From positions 1 to 36,356 of the forward strand of contig NZ_BSOY01000021.1 of the NCBI RefSeq assembly GCF_030160755.1: a DNA stretch of 36,356 nucleotides, written 5' to 3'. Source of the DNA: Brevundimonas denitrificans (lineage in GTDB: Bacteria > Pseudomonadota > Alphaproteobacteria > Caulobacterales > Caulobacteraceae). Every line of letters starts with the position of its first letter. The first letter of the stretch is position 1. Below are positions 7,066-14,940 of the stretch, piece after piece. Under the pieces are notes generated by a model that saw only the letters and a program-made list of their open reading frames with translations, searched no databases and was not told where the DNA came from. Position numbers and translations under genes: made by a program.

Positions 7066-8922
7066 ATGCACGAGACGACCAGTATGGGGCTGGGTCACGC
7101 GGTGGCGCTGCTGGCGGCCATGGTCGTCGCCGCCACCCTGTTCCGCCGCTTCGGCCTGGGCGCCGTCCTCGGCTATCTGGCCGCCGGCCTGCTGATCGGC
7201 CCGTCCGCGCTCGGCGTGGTGGATGATCCCCAGTCGGTGCTGCACGTCGCCGAGTTCGGCGTCGTCATGTTCCTGTTCATCATCGGTCTGGAGATGCGGC
7301 CCGCCCGCCTGTGGAGCCTGCGCAAGGAGATCTTCGGCCTCGGCGCCGTGCAGGTCCTCGCCTGCGCCCTGCTGTTGACCGGGATCGCCCTGCTGGCGGG
7401 TCTGGCCTGGTACGCCGCCCTGATCGCCGGCTTCGGCTTCGCCCTGTCGTCCACCGCCATCGTCATGCAGCTGCTGCAGGAGCGGAACGAGAACACCGAA
7501 CCGGGCGGCCAGCGCGTGGTCTCCATCCTGCTGTTCGAGGACCTCGCCATCGTGCCGCTTCTGGCGCTGGTGGCGGTGCTGGCCGGCGCGTACGGCTCCG
7601 CGGTCGAGACCGGCTATCCGATCTGGATGACCATCGGCCTGGCCATCGCCGCCGTCGCCCTGGTCTATGTCGCGGGCCGCTGGATCGTGAACCCCTTCTT
7701 CCGCCTGCTGGCGCGCTACGGCGGCCGCGAGGTCATGACCATGGGCGCCCTGTTCGTGGTGCTGGGGGCTGCTTACGCGATGAACCTCGGCGGCCTGTCC
7801 ATGGCCATGGGCGCCTTCCTGGCCGGGGTCCTGCTGTCGGAATCGACCTTCCGTCACCAGCTCGAGGCCGACGTCGAGCCGTTCCGCGGCCTTCTGCTGG
7901 GCCTGTTCTTCCTCAGCGTCGGCATGTCGCTGGATCTGCGCGTCGTGGTCGCCGACTGGGCCTGGGTGCTGGGCGGGCTGGCCGCCTTCATGACCGCCAA
8001 GATGGTCGCGGTCTACGCCGTCGCCCGCATCCGGCAGAAGCACGGCGAGGGCCTGCTGCGCGCGGCCCTGATGGGCGAGGGGGGCGAGTTCGCCTTCGTC
8101 CTCTATTCGACCGCCTTCGCCGCCGGCCTGTTCGACGCCCGCACCGCCGCTATCCTCTCGGCGGTGGTCATCTTGTCCATGGCCCTGACCCCGCTCCGGG
8201 TCATGCTGGCCGACCGCCTGCGCCCGAACGAGGCCCTGTCGCCGGACGACGCCGACGGCGTGGATCGCGCGAAGGACCTGCGCGAGCGGGTGCTGATCAT
8301 CGGCTTCGGCCGCTTCGCCCAGGTGGTGTCCCAGCCGCTGCTGGCCCGCGACGTGGACGTCTCCATCATCGATACGGACGTCGAGATGATCCAGGCCGCC
8401 GGCAATTTCGGGTTCAAGGTCTTCTACGGCGACGGATCGCGCCTCGATGTCCTGCGCGCCTCGGGGGCGGAGAACGCCGAGACCGTCCTCGTCTGCGTCG
8501 ACAAGCCCGAGGTCGCCGACCGCATCGTCGAACTGGTCAAGGCGGAATTCCCCCTGACCAAACTGTTCGTCCGCGCCTTCGACCGCGGCCATTCCCTGCG
8601 CCTCGTCGAGGCCGGGGTCGAATACCAGCTGCGCGAGACCTTCGAGAGCGCCCTGGTCTTCGGCCATCAGGTGCTGATCGACCTCGGCTTTTCGGACGAG
8701 GAGGCGCGCGAGACCATCGAGGACGTCCGCCGTCGCGACGAGGAGCGGTTCACCCTGCAACTGTCCGGCGGGCTCCAGGCCGGTCGCTCCCTGATGCGCG
8801 GCAACATCGCCACGCCCCGGCCCGCGCCCTACGTCAAACCCCGCCGCGAGGGCCGGGCCCTCAACGAGGAGGCCGCCGAGGCGCTGGAAGACGAGGACGA
8901 GCGCGAAAAGGCCGGGGCCTGA
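7066..8922 (+). CDS. Kef-type monovalent cation:proton antiporter with a TrkA-N (RCK) domain
   Basis: A 618-residue CPA2-family protein. About twelve hydrophobic segments occupy residues 5-390 (for example AVALLAAMVVAATLF and GLLLGLFFLSVGMSL, and the conserved MGEGGEFAFVLYSTAF), followed by a cytoplasmic TrkA-N nucleotide-binding domain from about residue 408 (RVLIIGFGRFAQVVSQPLL with the GxGxxxx loop, then DTDVEMI). The C-terminal 60 residues are charged and variable. The family exchanges K+ or Na+ for H+ across the inner membrane; KefB and KefC are gated by glutathione adducts, but their glutathione-site residues cannot be confirmed here. The ATG at 7066 diverges from the vWA gene across 162 bp, and dusA follows 41 bp downstream. 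Confidence 0.92.
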   Translation: MHETTSMGLGHAVALLAAMVVAATLFRRFGLGAVLGYLAAGLLIGPSALGVVDDPQSVLHVAEFGVVMFLFIIGLEMRPARLWSLRKEIFGLGAVQVLACALLLTGIALLAGLAWYAALIAGFGFALSSTAIVMQLLQERNENTEPGGQRVVSILLFEDLAIVPLLALVAVLAGAYGSAVETGYPIWMTIGLAIAAVALVYVAGRWIVNPFFRLLARYGGREVMTMGALFVVLGAAYAMNLGGLSMAMGAFLAGVLLSESTFRHQLEADVEPFRGLLLGLFFLSVGMSLDLRVVVADWAWVLGGLAAFMTAKMVAVYAVARIRQKHGEGLLRAALMGEGGEFAFVLYSTAFAAGLFDARTAAILSAVVILSMALTPLRVMLADRLRPNEALSPDDADGVDRAKDLRERVLIIGFGRFAQVVSQPLLARDVDVSIIDTDVEMIQAAGNFGFKVFYGDGSRLDVLRASGAENAETVLVCVDKPEVADRIVELVKAEFPLTKLFVRAFDRGHSLRLVEAGVEYQLRETFESALVFGHQVLIDLGFSDEEARETIEDVRRRDEERFTLQLSGGLQAGRSLMRGNIATPRPAPYVKPRREGRALNEEAAEALEDEDEREKAGA

Positions 8923-8963
8923 CGGTCGCCTCCGCGTCCGGTTTGGTGTAGAGCCCGCGCCCG

Positions 8964-9977
8964 ATGAACCGCCGTCTCTCGATCGCCCCCATGATGGACT
9001 GGACCGACCGGCACTGCCGGGCGTTCCATCGCGCCCTGACGGCCGAGGCCCTGCTCTATACCGAGATGGTCACCGCCCCGGCCGTGCTCCACGGCGACCG
9101 CGAGCGGCTGCTGGGTTTCGACGCCGTCGAACATCCGGTGGCCCTGCAACTGGGCGGATCCGACCCGGCCCAGCTGGCCGAGGCCGCCCGCATCGGCGCG
9201 GCCTTCGGCTATGACGAGATCAATCTGAACGTCGGCTGCCCCTCCGACCGGGTCCAGTCCGGCCGTTTCGGCGCCTGCCTGATGCGTGAGCCCGGACTGG
9301 TCGCCGACTGCATGGCCGCCATCAAGGAGGCGGTCTCCGTCCCCGCCACGGTCAAATGCCGCATCGGCGTGGACGACCAGGACCCGCAGGTCTCGCTGTT
9401 CGCCACCGTGGACGCCTGCGCCGCCGTCGGCATCGAGGTCTTCATCATCCACGCCCGCATGGCCTGGCTGAAGGGTCTGTCGCCCAAGGAAAACCGGGAT
9501 GTGCCGCCGCTCGACTATGGTCTGGTGCGGCGACTGAAGCGCGAGCGGCCGCATCTGTCCGTCTCGATCAACGGCGGCGTCGCCTCGCTGGACGAGGCCG
9601 AGGCCCATCTGGACGCCGGCGACGGGGTGCAGCTGGACGGCGTCATGCTGGGCCGCGCCGCCTATCATGAGCCGGCCATCCTCGGTCAGGTCGACCGTCG
9701 CCTGTTCGGGGCCGCGACGCCCGACATCGACGCCTTCGCCGCCATCGACCGCTACCGTCCCTATCTGGCGGCGCGGCTGGAGGAGGGCGTGCCTCTGCCG
9801 GCCATGACCCGCCACATGCTGGGCCTGATGCATGGCCGCCCGGGCGCCCGCGCGTACCGCCGCATCCTGACGGTGGACTCCATCCCGCCCGGCGCCGGGA
9901 TCGAGGTCGTCGACCGCGCCGTGGACGCGGTCCGCGAGGCCGAGGCCCGGCTGGAGCTGCGCGGCGAGGCGGCCTGA
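8964..9977 (+). CDS. dusA: tRNA-dihydrouridine(20/20a) synthase
   Basis: A 337-residue FMN-dependent flavoenzyme that reduces uridines at positions 20 and 20a of the tRNA D-loop. It opens with the diagnostic LSIAPMMDWTDRHCRAFHR; the catalytic cysteine is C92 in LNVGCPSDRVQSGRFGACLM, the proton donor of the Dus family. The typical DusA motifs VFIIHARMAWLKGLSPKENR and VSINGG also appear, which separates it from DusB and DusC. Length and start match the family. It follows the antiporter by 41 bp with no terminator between them and could be cotranscribed. Confidence 0.96.
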   Translation: MNRRLSIAPMMDWTDRHCRAFHRALTAEALLYTEMVTAPAVLHGDRERLLGFDAVEHPVALQLGGSDPAQLAEAARIGAAFGYDEINLNVGCPSDRVQSGRFGACLMREPGLVADCMAAIKEAVSVPATVKCRIGVDDQDPQVSLFATVDACAAVGIEVFIIHARMAWLKGLSPKENRDVPPLDYGLVRRLKRERPHLSVSINGGVASLDEAEAHLDAGDGVQLDGVMLGRAAYHEPAILGQVDRRLFGAATPDIDAFAAIDRYRPYLAARLEEGVPLPAMTRHMLGLMHGRPGARAYRRILTVDSIPPGAGIEVVDRAVDAVREAEARLELRGEAA

Positions 9978-10089
9978 TCGGGCCCCTGTGATTCAGCGGC
10001 CACACCGTCACAACAACCCACAGCCGCTTCGCCCGTCAGGGGAACGCCCCGGCGCCGCTTCGCATTGGTTGGGCCAAGGAGTCCATTCG

Positions 10090-10401
10090 ATGCCCAAGAC
10101 CCAGCCCGCCAAGCCCGATCTGCGCCTCGTCTCCGCCGAGGCCGAAGTGTATGATCTGATGCGCACCCCCGTGACCACGGCGGACCGGGTCAAACGGCTG
10201 CAGATGGAGGCCCGCGCCCTCGCCGTCGAACAGGTCGAGGCGTTGGAAAAGCTGCTGCTGCAAGCCTCGGCCATGGCCCAGGAAATCGCCGACGGCGGCG
10301 ACGCCTATCCCGTCGGCGCGCGTGAACTGGCCGGCCGTCTGGCCTCCGACCTCCCGGCCAAGGCGCAGACCCTGAAAGCCGTGGCCAGCCGGTCGCTCTA
10401 G
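10090..10401 (+). CDS. small helical hypothetical protein, 103 aa
   Basis: AAGGAG nine bases before the ATG at 10090 makes this start much better than the in-frame ATG at 9988, which has no ribosome-binding site. After a disordered N-terminus (PKTQPAKPDLRLVS) the protein is almost all helix with regular Leu/Ala/Glu spacing (AVEQVEALEKLLLQASAMAQ), suggesting a coiled coil or helical bundle. No signal peptide or membrane segment is visible. I do not recognise a family. Its TAG stop shares the palindromic tetranucleotide CTAG (10398-10401) with the stop of the convergent DUF4126 gene. Confidence 0.8.
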   Translation: MPKTQPAKPDLRLVSAEAEVYDLMRTPVTTADRVKRLQMEARALAVEQVEALEKLLLQASAMAQEIADGGDAYPVGARELAGRLASDLPAKAQTLKAVASRSL

Positions 10402-11024
10402 GCCGGCTCCATCTCGCGTCGGGCGCGGAGTCCGCGCGCCAGCCGGAACACCACCACGATCAGGATGATCACGACGATCGGGATGACGATCGGCGCCAGG
10501 AAGGCGACGATCACGGTCAGGAAGGCCAGCACGTCCTCAACCAGCGAGACGAGCGGATTGCCCAGCCCGCCGGTGGTCGCCGTCGATCCGACCCTCACCC
10601 CCGTCTGGGCCGCATTGAAGGCCAGGGCCGCCGGGGCGCCGACGATCAGGCCGGCGATGGCCGCCGCCGAGGGATCGACGTTCCAGAATACGCTGCCCGC
10701 CGCGATCGCGCCCGCCACCGGCCGGGTGACATAGCCGATGGCGTTCAGCCCGTGGTCGATGGCCGGCACCTTGTCCCCCGCGAACTCCGCCACGGTCGCC
10801 GTCGCCAGCGCCGCGATGGCGGGCCATGAGACCAGCCAGTCCATCTGGTCGATCAGGCGCACGCCGAACATCTCGAACTTCGCCGCCAGCGCCAGCATCA
10901 GCAGCGGCAGGAAGGTGCGCAGCCCGGTCGCCGAGGCGAGGCCGAGCCCCAGCAGCGCGGGCAGCACCCAGGTCTGCATCGGCCCGGCGGCGGCGCTGAG
11001 GGAGGACAGGTCGAGGTCGGGCAT
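10398..11024 (-). CDS. DUF4126 membrane protein, 208 aa
   Basis: An inner-membrane protein of the DUF4126 family. The recognisable part is the N-terminal GLGLASATGLRTFLPLLMLA and the Gly/Ala-rich segments AGLIVGAPAALAFNAAQTGV and STATTGGLGNPLVSLVED. About five membrane helices can be drawn, the last (FLAPIVIPIVVIILIVVVF) followed by an Arg-rich cytoplasmic tail. The family has no established biochemical role. Its stop overlaps that of the hypothetical gene on the other strand, with no room for a terminator between the two. It is 122 bp downstream of the acetyltransferase gene. Confidence 0.88.
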   Translation of the reverse strand: MPDLDLSSLSAAAGPMQTWVLPALLGLGLASATGLRTFLPLLMLALAAKFEMFGVRLIDQMDWLVSWPAIAALATATVAEFAGDKVPAIDHGLNAIGYVTRPVAGAIAAGSVFWNVDPSAAAIAGLIVGAPAALAFNAAQTGVRVGSTATTGGLGNPLVSLVEDVLAFLTVIVAFLAPIVIPIVVIILIVVVFRLARGLRARREMEPA

Positions 11025-11146
11025 GGGTCGGCTCCGGGTCGTTCCTCACACAATGCGCGGGAAGCCCGGTCCGCTCCATCGGCAAATCCGCCCAGGCCGC
11101 GTCGGATCGAGAAGGCGCAGCCTTCTGACCGCGGCCAACAGCTATC

Positions 11147-11434
11147 TCAGGCCTTGATGTCGTCGAACTCCGGATGCCGCTTCAGCCAGGCGACGGCGTA
11201 GCTGCACCGCGGGGCCAGCTTCAGTCCTTCAGCCCGGGCATGCTCGCCCAGCGCCTGCATGAACTGCCCGGCCGCGCCCGTGCCGCGCAGGGCCGGGTCG
11301 GCCTCGACATGCAGGATCACCCGCGTCGTCCCCTGCACCGCATAGTCGGCGAAGACCGTGCGCAATTGTCCCTGGGGATCGGCGAACCCCTGTTCGAATC
11401 GCTGGTCGGCGCGGACGTCGCGAAGATCGGTCAT
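11147..11434 (-). CDS. short GNAT-fold acetyltransferase, YjdJ type
   Basis: A 95-residue protein of the minimal GCN5-related acetyltransferase subfamily (Acetyltransf_CG, YjdJ/GTLF3B-like). It has the beta-strand VILHVEADPALRGTGAAGQF, with the acetyl-CoA pyrophosphate-binding RGTGAAG, followed by the helix ALGEHARAEGLKLAPRCSYA and the conserved tail WLKRHPEF. Family length is 90-100 residues, so it is complete. Substrates of this subfamily are unknown. It stands alone, with more than 100 bp to the genes on either side on the same strand. Confidence 0.9.
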   Translation of the reverse strand: MTDLRDVRADQRFEQGFADPQGQLRTVFADYAVQGTTRVILHVEADPALRGTGAAGQFMQALGEHARAEGLKLAPRCSYAVAWLKRHPEFDDIKA

Positions 11435-11543
11435 GTGCGGCCTCGGCTGTGTCGGAAAGCGGACATCCAGCCAACACCGGAGCCGGCGAAGGCGTTCCCC
11501 GAAAACCCGCGAAAGCTGGGATTCGTCGGGAGCCGCCGGTCCT

Positions 11544-11963
11544 TCAGGGGGCCTTGTCGCCCAGCAGGTTGATCAGACCGATGATGCTCCTGATCGTGAA
11601 CCAGACGGTCAGGAACAGCAGTCCCAGCCCAAGCAACAGCGCGACCGGTATCAGGACGAAGCCCAGGTCGTTCACGGCGAGGAATGAGACCACGCAGATC
11701 GCGATGCCGATCCACAGCAGGATGGTCCACCAGAACACCGACCAGAACAGGCGGATCTGGGCGTCGATATGGGCCCGCGACAGGCCGTCCGATCCGCCGC
11801 GGCCGGCATAGGCGACGATCAGGCCGACGATGACCAGCAGGTTAGCGCTGGGCAGGGACAGGATGTACAGGCCCCAGGCGATCAACGCCGCCGGCCGGCC
11901 TTCAGAGTCATGGCCGGTGGTGAAGCGCGGCTCCCTGGGGGCGTCGGGCGATGCGTCGGCCAT
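11544..11963 (-). CDS. DUF4870 (Tic20-like) membrane protein, 139 aa
   Basis: After a short charged N-terminus, the protein has a first hydrophobic region (IAWGLYILSLPSANLLVIVG), a polar loop ending SRAHIDAQIRLFWSVFWWTI, and two more membrane helices, the pattern of DUF4870. In this family the 'H-x-x-Q/N' loop before the second helix is conserved; the function is unknown. GGAGAG six bases before the ATG at 11963 supports the start. It starts 12 bases after the stop of the 212-residue membrane protein gene, so the two are almost certainly one transcript, and both seem to be small membrane proteins of related type. Confidence 0.88.
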   Translation of the reverse strand: MADASPDAPREPRFTTGHDSEGRPAALIAWGLYILSLPSANLLVIVGLIVAYAGRGGSDGLSRAHIDAQIRLFWSVFWWTILLWIGIAICVVSFLAVNDLGFVLIPVALLLGLGLLFLTVWFTIRSIIGLINLLGDKAP

Positions 11964-11975
11964 GGCGTCTCTCCG

Positions 11976-12614
11976 TCAGATCCACCAGCCGCGCGGATCG
12001 GCGATCGCGCGGCCGGACTTCAGGGTCCAAACGCCCCAGGCCCCGCGAAGCACCATCCAGATGGCGAGAGCGAACAGGATCGGCACGCCGAGTGCGAAGG
12101 GCGCGGCCAGCAGGATCACCCCGGCCACGGCCGCGACCGCCGCGGCCCACAGGGTCCGCTGCTGATAGATGAAGTGCGACGAGGACAGATCGTCCTCGGG
12201 GCCCGCCCGTCCCGTGACGGCGAACAGGCCGATCGCCGCCGACACGCCGACGGTCGGCACCGCGAACAGGATCAGGGCGTAGACGGCGTACAGGCCCAGG
12301 CCGCCGCCGGGGATCGCGACGGTCTCGGCGCGCCGGCGTCGACGCGTCGAGAACTCGCGCGACGGCGCAAAGACGGAACCGGCCTCGACCGGCGTCGACT
12401 CCGGCGGGAGAGGCTCGTCCTCGAACAGCTCTTCTTCCGGCTCGGGCTGTTCCTCAGCTTCGGGCTCGGGCTCCGGTTCGGGCTCCGGCTCAGCCACGCG
12501 CAAGCGGCCTTCCAGCGACGCCGGCGTGGCGAAGCCGATCAGGTCGTCGTCGTGTTCGTGCCCAGGGTCGTCCAGTGGGTCGTCCGTGTGGGGGGGATCG
12601 CCGGGTTCGGCCAT
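11976..12614 (-). CDS. hypothetical membrane protein with Glu-Pro repeat, 212 aa
   Basis: I chose the ATG at 12614 because GAAGGA lies six bases upstream; an in-frame ATG at 12638 would add eight residues. The first 110 residues are acidic and disordered and include an (EP)n run (EPEPEPEPEPEAEEQPEPEE), followed by a basic patch (STRRRRRAETV) and then three or four membrane helices (GLYAVYALILFAVPTVGVSA; TLWAAAVAAVAGVILLAAPF; GVPILFALAIWMVLRGAWGV). It is an inner-membrane protein with a long acidic cytoplasmic tail. No family was recognised. It lies between folB and the DUF4870 gene in the same direction. The hexanucleotide repeat encoding EP (about 12459-12496) may vary in length between strains. 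Confidence 0.8.
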   Translation of the reverse strand: MAEPGDPPHTDDPLDDPGHEHDDDLIGFATPASLEGRLRVAEPEPEPEPEPEAEEQPEPEEELFEDEPLPPESTPVEAGSVFAPSREFSTRRRRRAETVAIPGGGLGLYAVYALILFAVPTVGVSAAIGLFAVTGRAGPEDDLSSSHFIYQQRTLWAAAVAAVAGVILLAAPFALGVPILFALAIWMVLRGAWGVWTLKSGRAIADPRGWWI

Positions 12615-12675
12615 CGGATATCCTTCAGTCCGGTCCAAGTAATGACCGCGCCTCGCTTTCGGCGCAACCGCGCCG

Positions 12676-13068
12676 TCAGCGCGCGAGCACCACCTCGCAG
12701 CCGGCGGCGGCGGCGGCGTCCAGCGCGCCCGGCTTTTCGATCCGCACGGTGCAGCGCCTCACCCGCCCGTCATCCAGACAGGCCGTGGCCAGCCGTTCCG
12801 CGAAGGTCTCGACCAGTCCGACATGGCCTTCGGCTGTGATGGCGCGGGCCGCGGCGGCGACGGTCTCATAGTTGATGGTGTCCGCCAGCCGCTCGACCGG
12901 CGCGGGCGCCAGCTCCAGCGTCACATCGATGACCAGGGTCTGCAGACGCCCCTGTTCGTGGTCGTGCACGCCGATGCCCGCCTCGACCCTCAGGCCGCGC
13001 ACGAACACGGTCAGGCCCTCGCGGCGGGGGCCGTCGACAGCGGGAAGGGGCAGGGGCGAAACGGTCAA
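12676..13068 (-). CDS. folB: dihydroneopterin aldolase
   Basis: A 130-residue FolB-family enzyme that converts dihydroneopterin to 6-hydroxymethyl-dihydropterin in folate synthesis. Conserved blocks are IGVHDHEQGRLQTLVIDVTL, the substrate-binding VETFAERLAT and the C-terminal VRIEKPGAL. The start is TTG at 13068 with GGAG seven bases upstream, inside the end of the preceding gene, whose stop is three bases away; the two are probably translationally coupled. The first 18 residues are a family-atypical extension, so a slightly later start is possible. Its pairing with a FolM-like reductase supports a folate/pterin operon. Confidence 0.92.
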   Translation of the reverse strand: MTVSPLPLPAVDGPRREGLTVFVRGLRVEAGIGVHDHEQGRLQTLVIDVTLELAPAPVERLADTINYETVAAAARAITAEGHVGLVETFAERLATACLDDGRVRRCTVRIEKPGALDAAAAAGCEVVLAR

Positions 13069-13071
13069 GGC

Positions 13072-13842
13072 CTACTCCACAATATCCGGGGTCCGCCATG
13101 CCAGGTGCTGGCCCCCGTCGACGGCGATCATCTGGCCCGTCACCTGGGCCGCGTCCACCAGCCAGCGCACGGCTTCGGCCACGGCCTCGGGACTGCCGGC
13201 GCGTTGCAGCGGCGTCGCCCGCGCCTCGGCCTCGAACTCTCCGGCCGCCTGGTGCACCGACGGCAGGGTCGGGCCGGGGCCGACGCCGTTGACGCGGATG
13301 CGCGGGGCCAGGGCCTGGGCCATGGTCCGGGTCGCGACCCACAGGGCCGATTTGGACAGGCCGTAGGAGAAGAAGCGCGGATCGGGCTTCAGCACCCGCT
13401 GATCCAGAATATTGATGATCGCCGACCCGTCCGCGGCCTGGGCCGCGAACCCCTGGGCCAGCAGCACGGGCGCGCGCAGGTTGACGTCCATATGAGAGGA
13501 CCAGCTCTCGCCGGTGATGGTGTCCAGCCGGTCGTCGGCGAACACCGAGGCGTTGTTGACCAGCACCGAAAGCGGCCCCAGCGCCTCCGCCGCGCGGCCG
13601 ATCAGGGCGTGGGTCGCGACCACGTCGGCGAGGTCGGCCGACAGGCAGACGGCGCGCCGGCCCAGGGCCTCGATCTCGCCCGCCACGCCCGCCGCCTCCT
13701 CTGCCGAGGCGCGATGGTGGATCGCCACGTCGAACCCGGCGGCGGCCAGTTCAAGACAGATCGCCCGGCCGATGCGCTTCGCCCCGCCGGTGACAAGGGC
13801 GGCGCCGCGCCGTTCACCGTGGCGGGCCGGAGCCTCAGTCAA
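13072..13842 (-). CDS. folM: FolM-like short-chain dehydrogenase/reductase (pteridine reductase type)
   Basis: A 256-residue SDR. The cofactor motif is VTGGAKRIGRAI, of the TGxxxRxG form used by NADPH-dependent pteridine reductases and FolM; NNASVF and the catalytic YGLSK (Tyr-x-x-x-Lys) are intact, and NGVGPGPTLPS matches the FolM branch. E. coli FolM reduces dihydromonapterin and can act as an alternative dihydrofolate reductase. Adjacent folB makes a role in pterin or folate reduction likely. The start appears to be TTG at 13842, with no good ribosome-binding site of its own; the upstream 26-codon ORF overlaps it by eight bases, suggesting that translation is coupled. The next in-frame ATG would delete the cofactor site. 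Confidence 0.87.
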   Translation of the reverse strand: MTEAPARHGERRGAALVTGGAKRIGRAICLELAAAGFDVAIHHRASAEEAAGVAGEIEALGRRAVCLSADLADVVATHALIGRAAEALGPLSVLVNNASVFADDRLDTITGESWSSHMDVNLRAPVLLAQGFAAQAADGSAIINILDQRVLKPDPRFFSYGLSKSALWVATRTMAQALAPRIRVNGVGPGPTLPSVHQAAGEFEAEARATPLQRAGSPEAVAEAVRWLVDAAQVTGQMIAVDGGQHLAWRTPDIVE

Positions 13843-13915
13843 CCCGGCCGAACTCGACGAAATTGATCAGGGCGAAGACGGCGACGAAGCCGAGGATGAT
13901 GTAGAGGGCCAGCAT
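13835..13915 (-). CDS. 26-residue single-pass membrane protein, overlapping the FolM-like gene
   Basis: Reading the minus strand from the ATG at 13915 gives MLALYIILGFVAVFALINFV followed by EFGRVD and a TGA. AAAGGAG lies about eight bases upstream, one of the best ribosome-binding sites in the window. Residues 2-20 form one membrane helix. The stop lies inside the start region of the FolM-like reductase (8-base overlap with its TTG), so ribosomes finishing here could re-initiate there. It may be a functional micropeptide, a leader that couples translation, or both. It is too short for most annotation pipelines. The call rests on the ribosome-binding site, composition and overlap, not on homology. 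Confidence 0.6.
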   Translation of the reverse strand: MLALYIILGFVAVFALINFVEFGRVD

Positions 13916-13973
13916 GGAAACGCTCCTTTAGCGGGCCCGCAATAAAGCCCCGCGCGCGGGTGTTCAAGAACGC

Positions 13974-14468
13974 ATGACGGCCTATCGTCGCCCCATGACG
14001 ACTTGGCGCACCCGGATCGAGCCCTTCACCCGCCCGCTGTTCTTCGCCTGGTCGCGGATGAGCCGCGGCATGACCCTCGGCGTGCGCGGCCTTGCGGTCG
14101 ACGCTGAGAGCCGCGTCCTGCTGGTCAAACACACCTATCTGCACGGCTGGTGGCTGCCCGGCGGCGGCGTCGAGCGCGGCCAGACCTGTGAGGACGCCCT
14201 CGCCCGCGAGCTGCGCGAGGAGGCCGGCCTCATCATCGAGGGCCGCCCGACCCTGGTCAGCGTCCACGCCAACGAACGCTTCTTCCGCGGCGACCATGTG
14301 CTGGTCTACCGCATCGACCGCTTCTCGATGACCGACCGCACCAGCCACGGCGAGATCGCGGAGGTCGGCTGGTTCGACCCGGCGGACCTGCCGGACGATA
14401 CGCACCGGGCGACGCGGGCGCGGTTGGCCGAAATCTTCAACGGTGCGGACCGCGCGACAAGCTGGTAG
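13974..14468 (+). CDS. Nudix hydrolase
   Basis: A 164-residue Nudix-fold enzyme, expected to hydrolyse a nucleoside diphosphate linked to another group. The Nudix box covers about residues 63-85: GGGVERGQTCEDALARELRE then EAGL. The REUxEExGU half is intact, but the first conserved Glu is Gln (GQT in place of GET), a substitution I recall in some relatives. The beta-strand VLLVKHTYLHGWWLPGG precedes it. A second ATG at 13995 gives an equally plausible start; neither has a clear ribosome-binding site. It diverges from the 26-codon ORF across 58 bp and is followed nine bases later by the YdcZ-type gene. The substrate is unknown. Confidence 0.88.
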   Translation: MTAYRRPMTTWRTRIEPFTRPLFFAWSRMSRGMTLGVRGLAVDAESRVLLVKHTYLHGWWLPGGGVERGQTCEDALARELREEAGLIIEGRPTLVSVHANERFFRGDHVLVYRIDRFSMTDRTSHGEIAEVGWFDPADLPDDTHRATRARLAEIFNGADRATSW

Positions 14469-14477
14469 CCAGAGCCC

Positions 14478-14924
14478 ATGAACCCCAACCTCCTCGCCAT
14501 GATCGCCGTCGTCCTCGCGGGCGGCGCCACCGCCCTCCAGGCCCCGACCAACGCCAAGCTCATGGGCGCCGTCGGCTCGCCGGTGAACGCCGCCTTCGTC
14601 TCCTTCGCCATCGGGACGGCGGCGCTGGGGATCCTCGCCGTCATCCTTCAGGCGAAGCCCGATGTCGCGGCGGCGCGCGGCCTGCCCTGGTACATCTGGG
14701 TCGGCGGCCTCTATGGCGCTATCTTCGTCGTCGCCGCGGCCTGGGGCGTGCCGCGGCTCGGCGTCGCCCTGACCATCACCCTTATGGTCGCCGGACAGCT
14801 TCTGGTCGGCCTGCTGCTCGACCATTTCGGAGCCTTCGGCGCGCCGCAGCAGCCGATCAGCTGGGGCCGCGCGGCCGGCGTCGCCCTGGTTCTGGCCGGC
14901 GTCCTTATGGTCCGCCGCTTCTAG
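14478..14924 (+). CDS. DMT-family transporter, YdcZ (DUF606) type
   Basis: A 148-residue inner-membrane protein of the YdcZ family (DMT superfamily), a half-size relative of EamA transporters with about five helices. Diagnostic parts are the N-terminal AGGATALQAPTNAKLMGAVG, where the family has 'QaxxNaxL', the middle PWYIWVGGLYGAIFVVAAAW and the end ISWGRAAGVALVLAGVLMVR. It is normal family length. Substrates are unknown; members often act as pairs, but no second copy is present. It starts nine bases after the Nudix gene and ends 16 bases before uvrC, so the three may be cotranscribed. Confidence 0.9.
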   Translation: MNPNLLAMIAVVLAGGATALQAPTNAKLMGAVGSPVNAAFVSFAIGTAALGILAVILQAKPDVAAARGLPWYIWVGGLYGAIFVVAAAWGVPRLGVALTITLMVAGQLLVGLLLDHFGAFGAPQQPISWGRAAGVALVLAGVLMVRRF

Positions 14925-14940
14925 GCCTATATCGGTCCCG

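Noticed and set aside
6904..8760. Upstream extension of the vWA gene to 1240 codons
   Set aside because: The extension is antisense to the Kef-type antiporter, while a signal peptide and ribosome-binding site place the start at 6903.
11391..11405. GTTCGAATC resembling a tRNA T-loop
   Set aside because: It lies inside the acetyltransferase gene and no cloverleaf or acceptor stem can be drawn around it.
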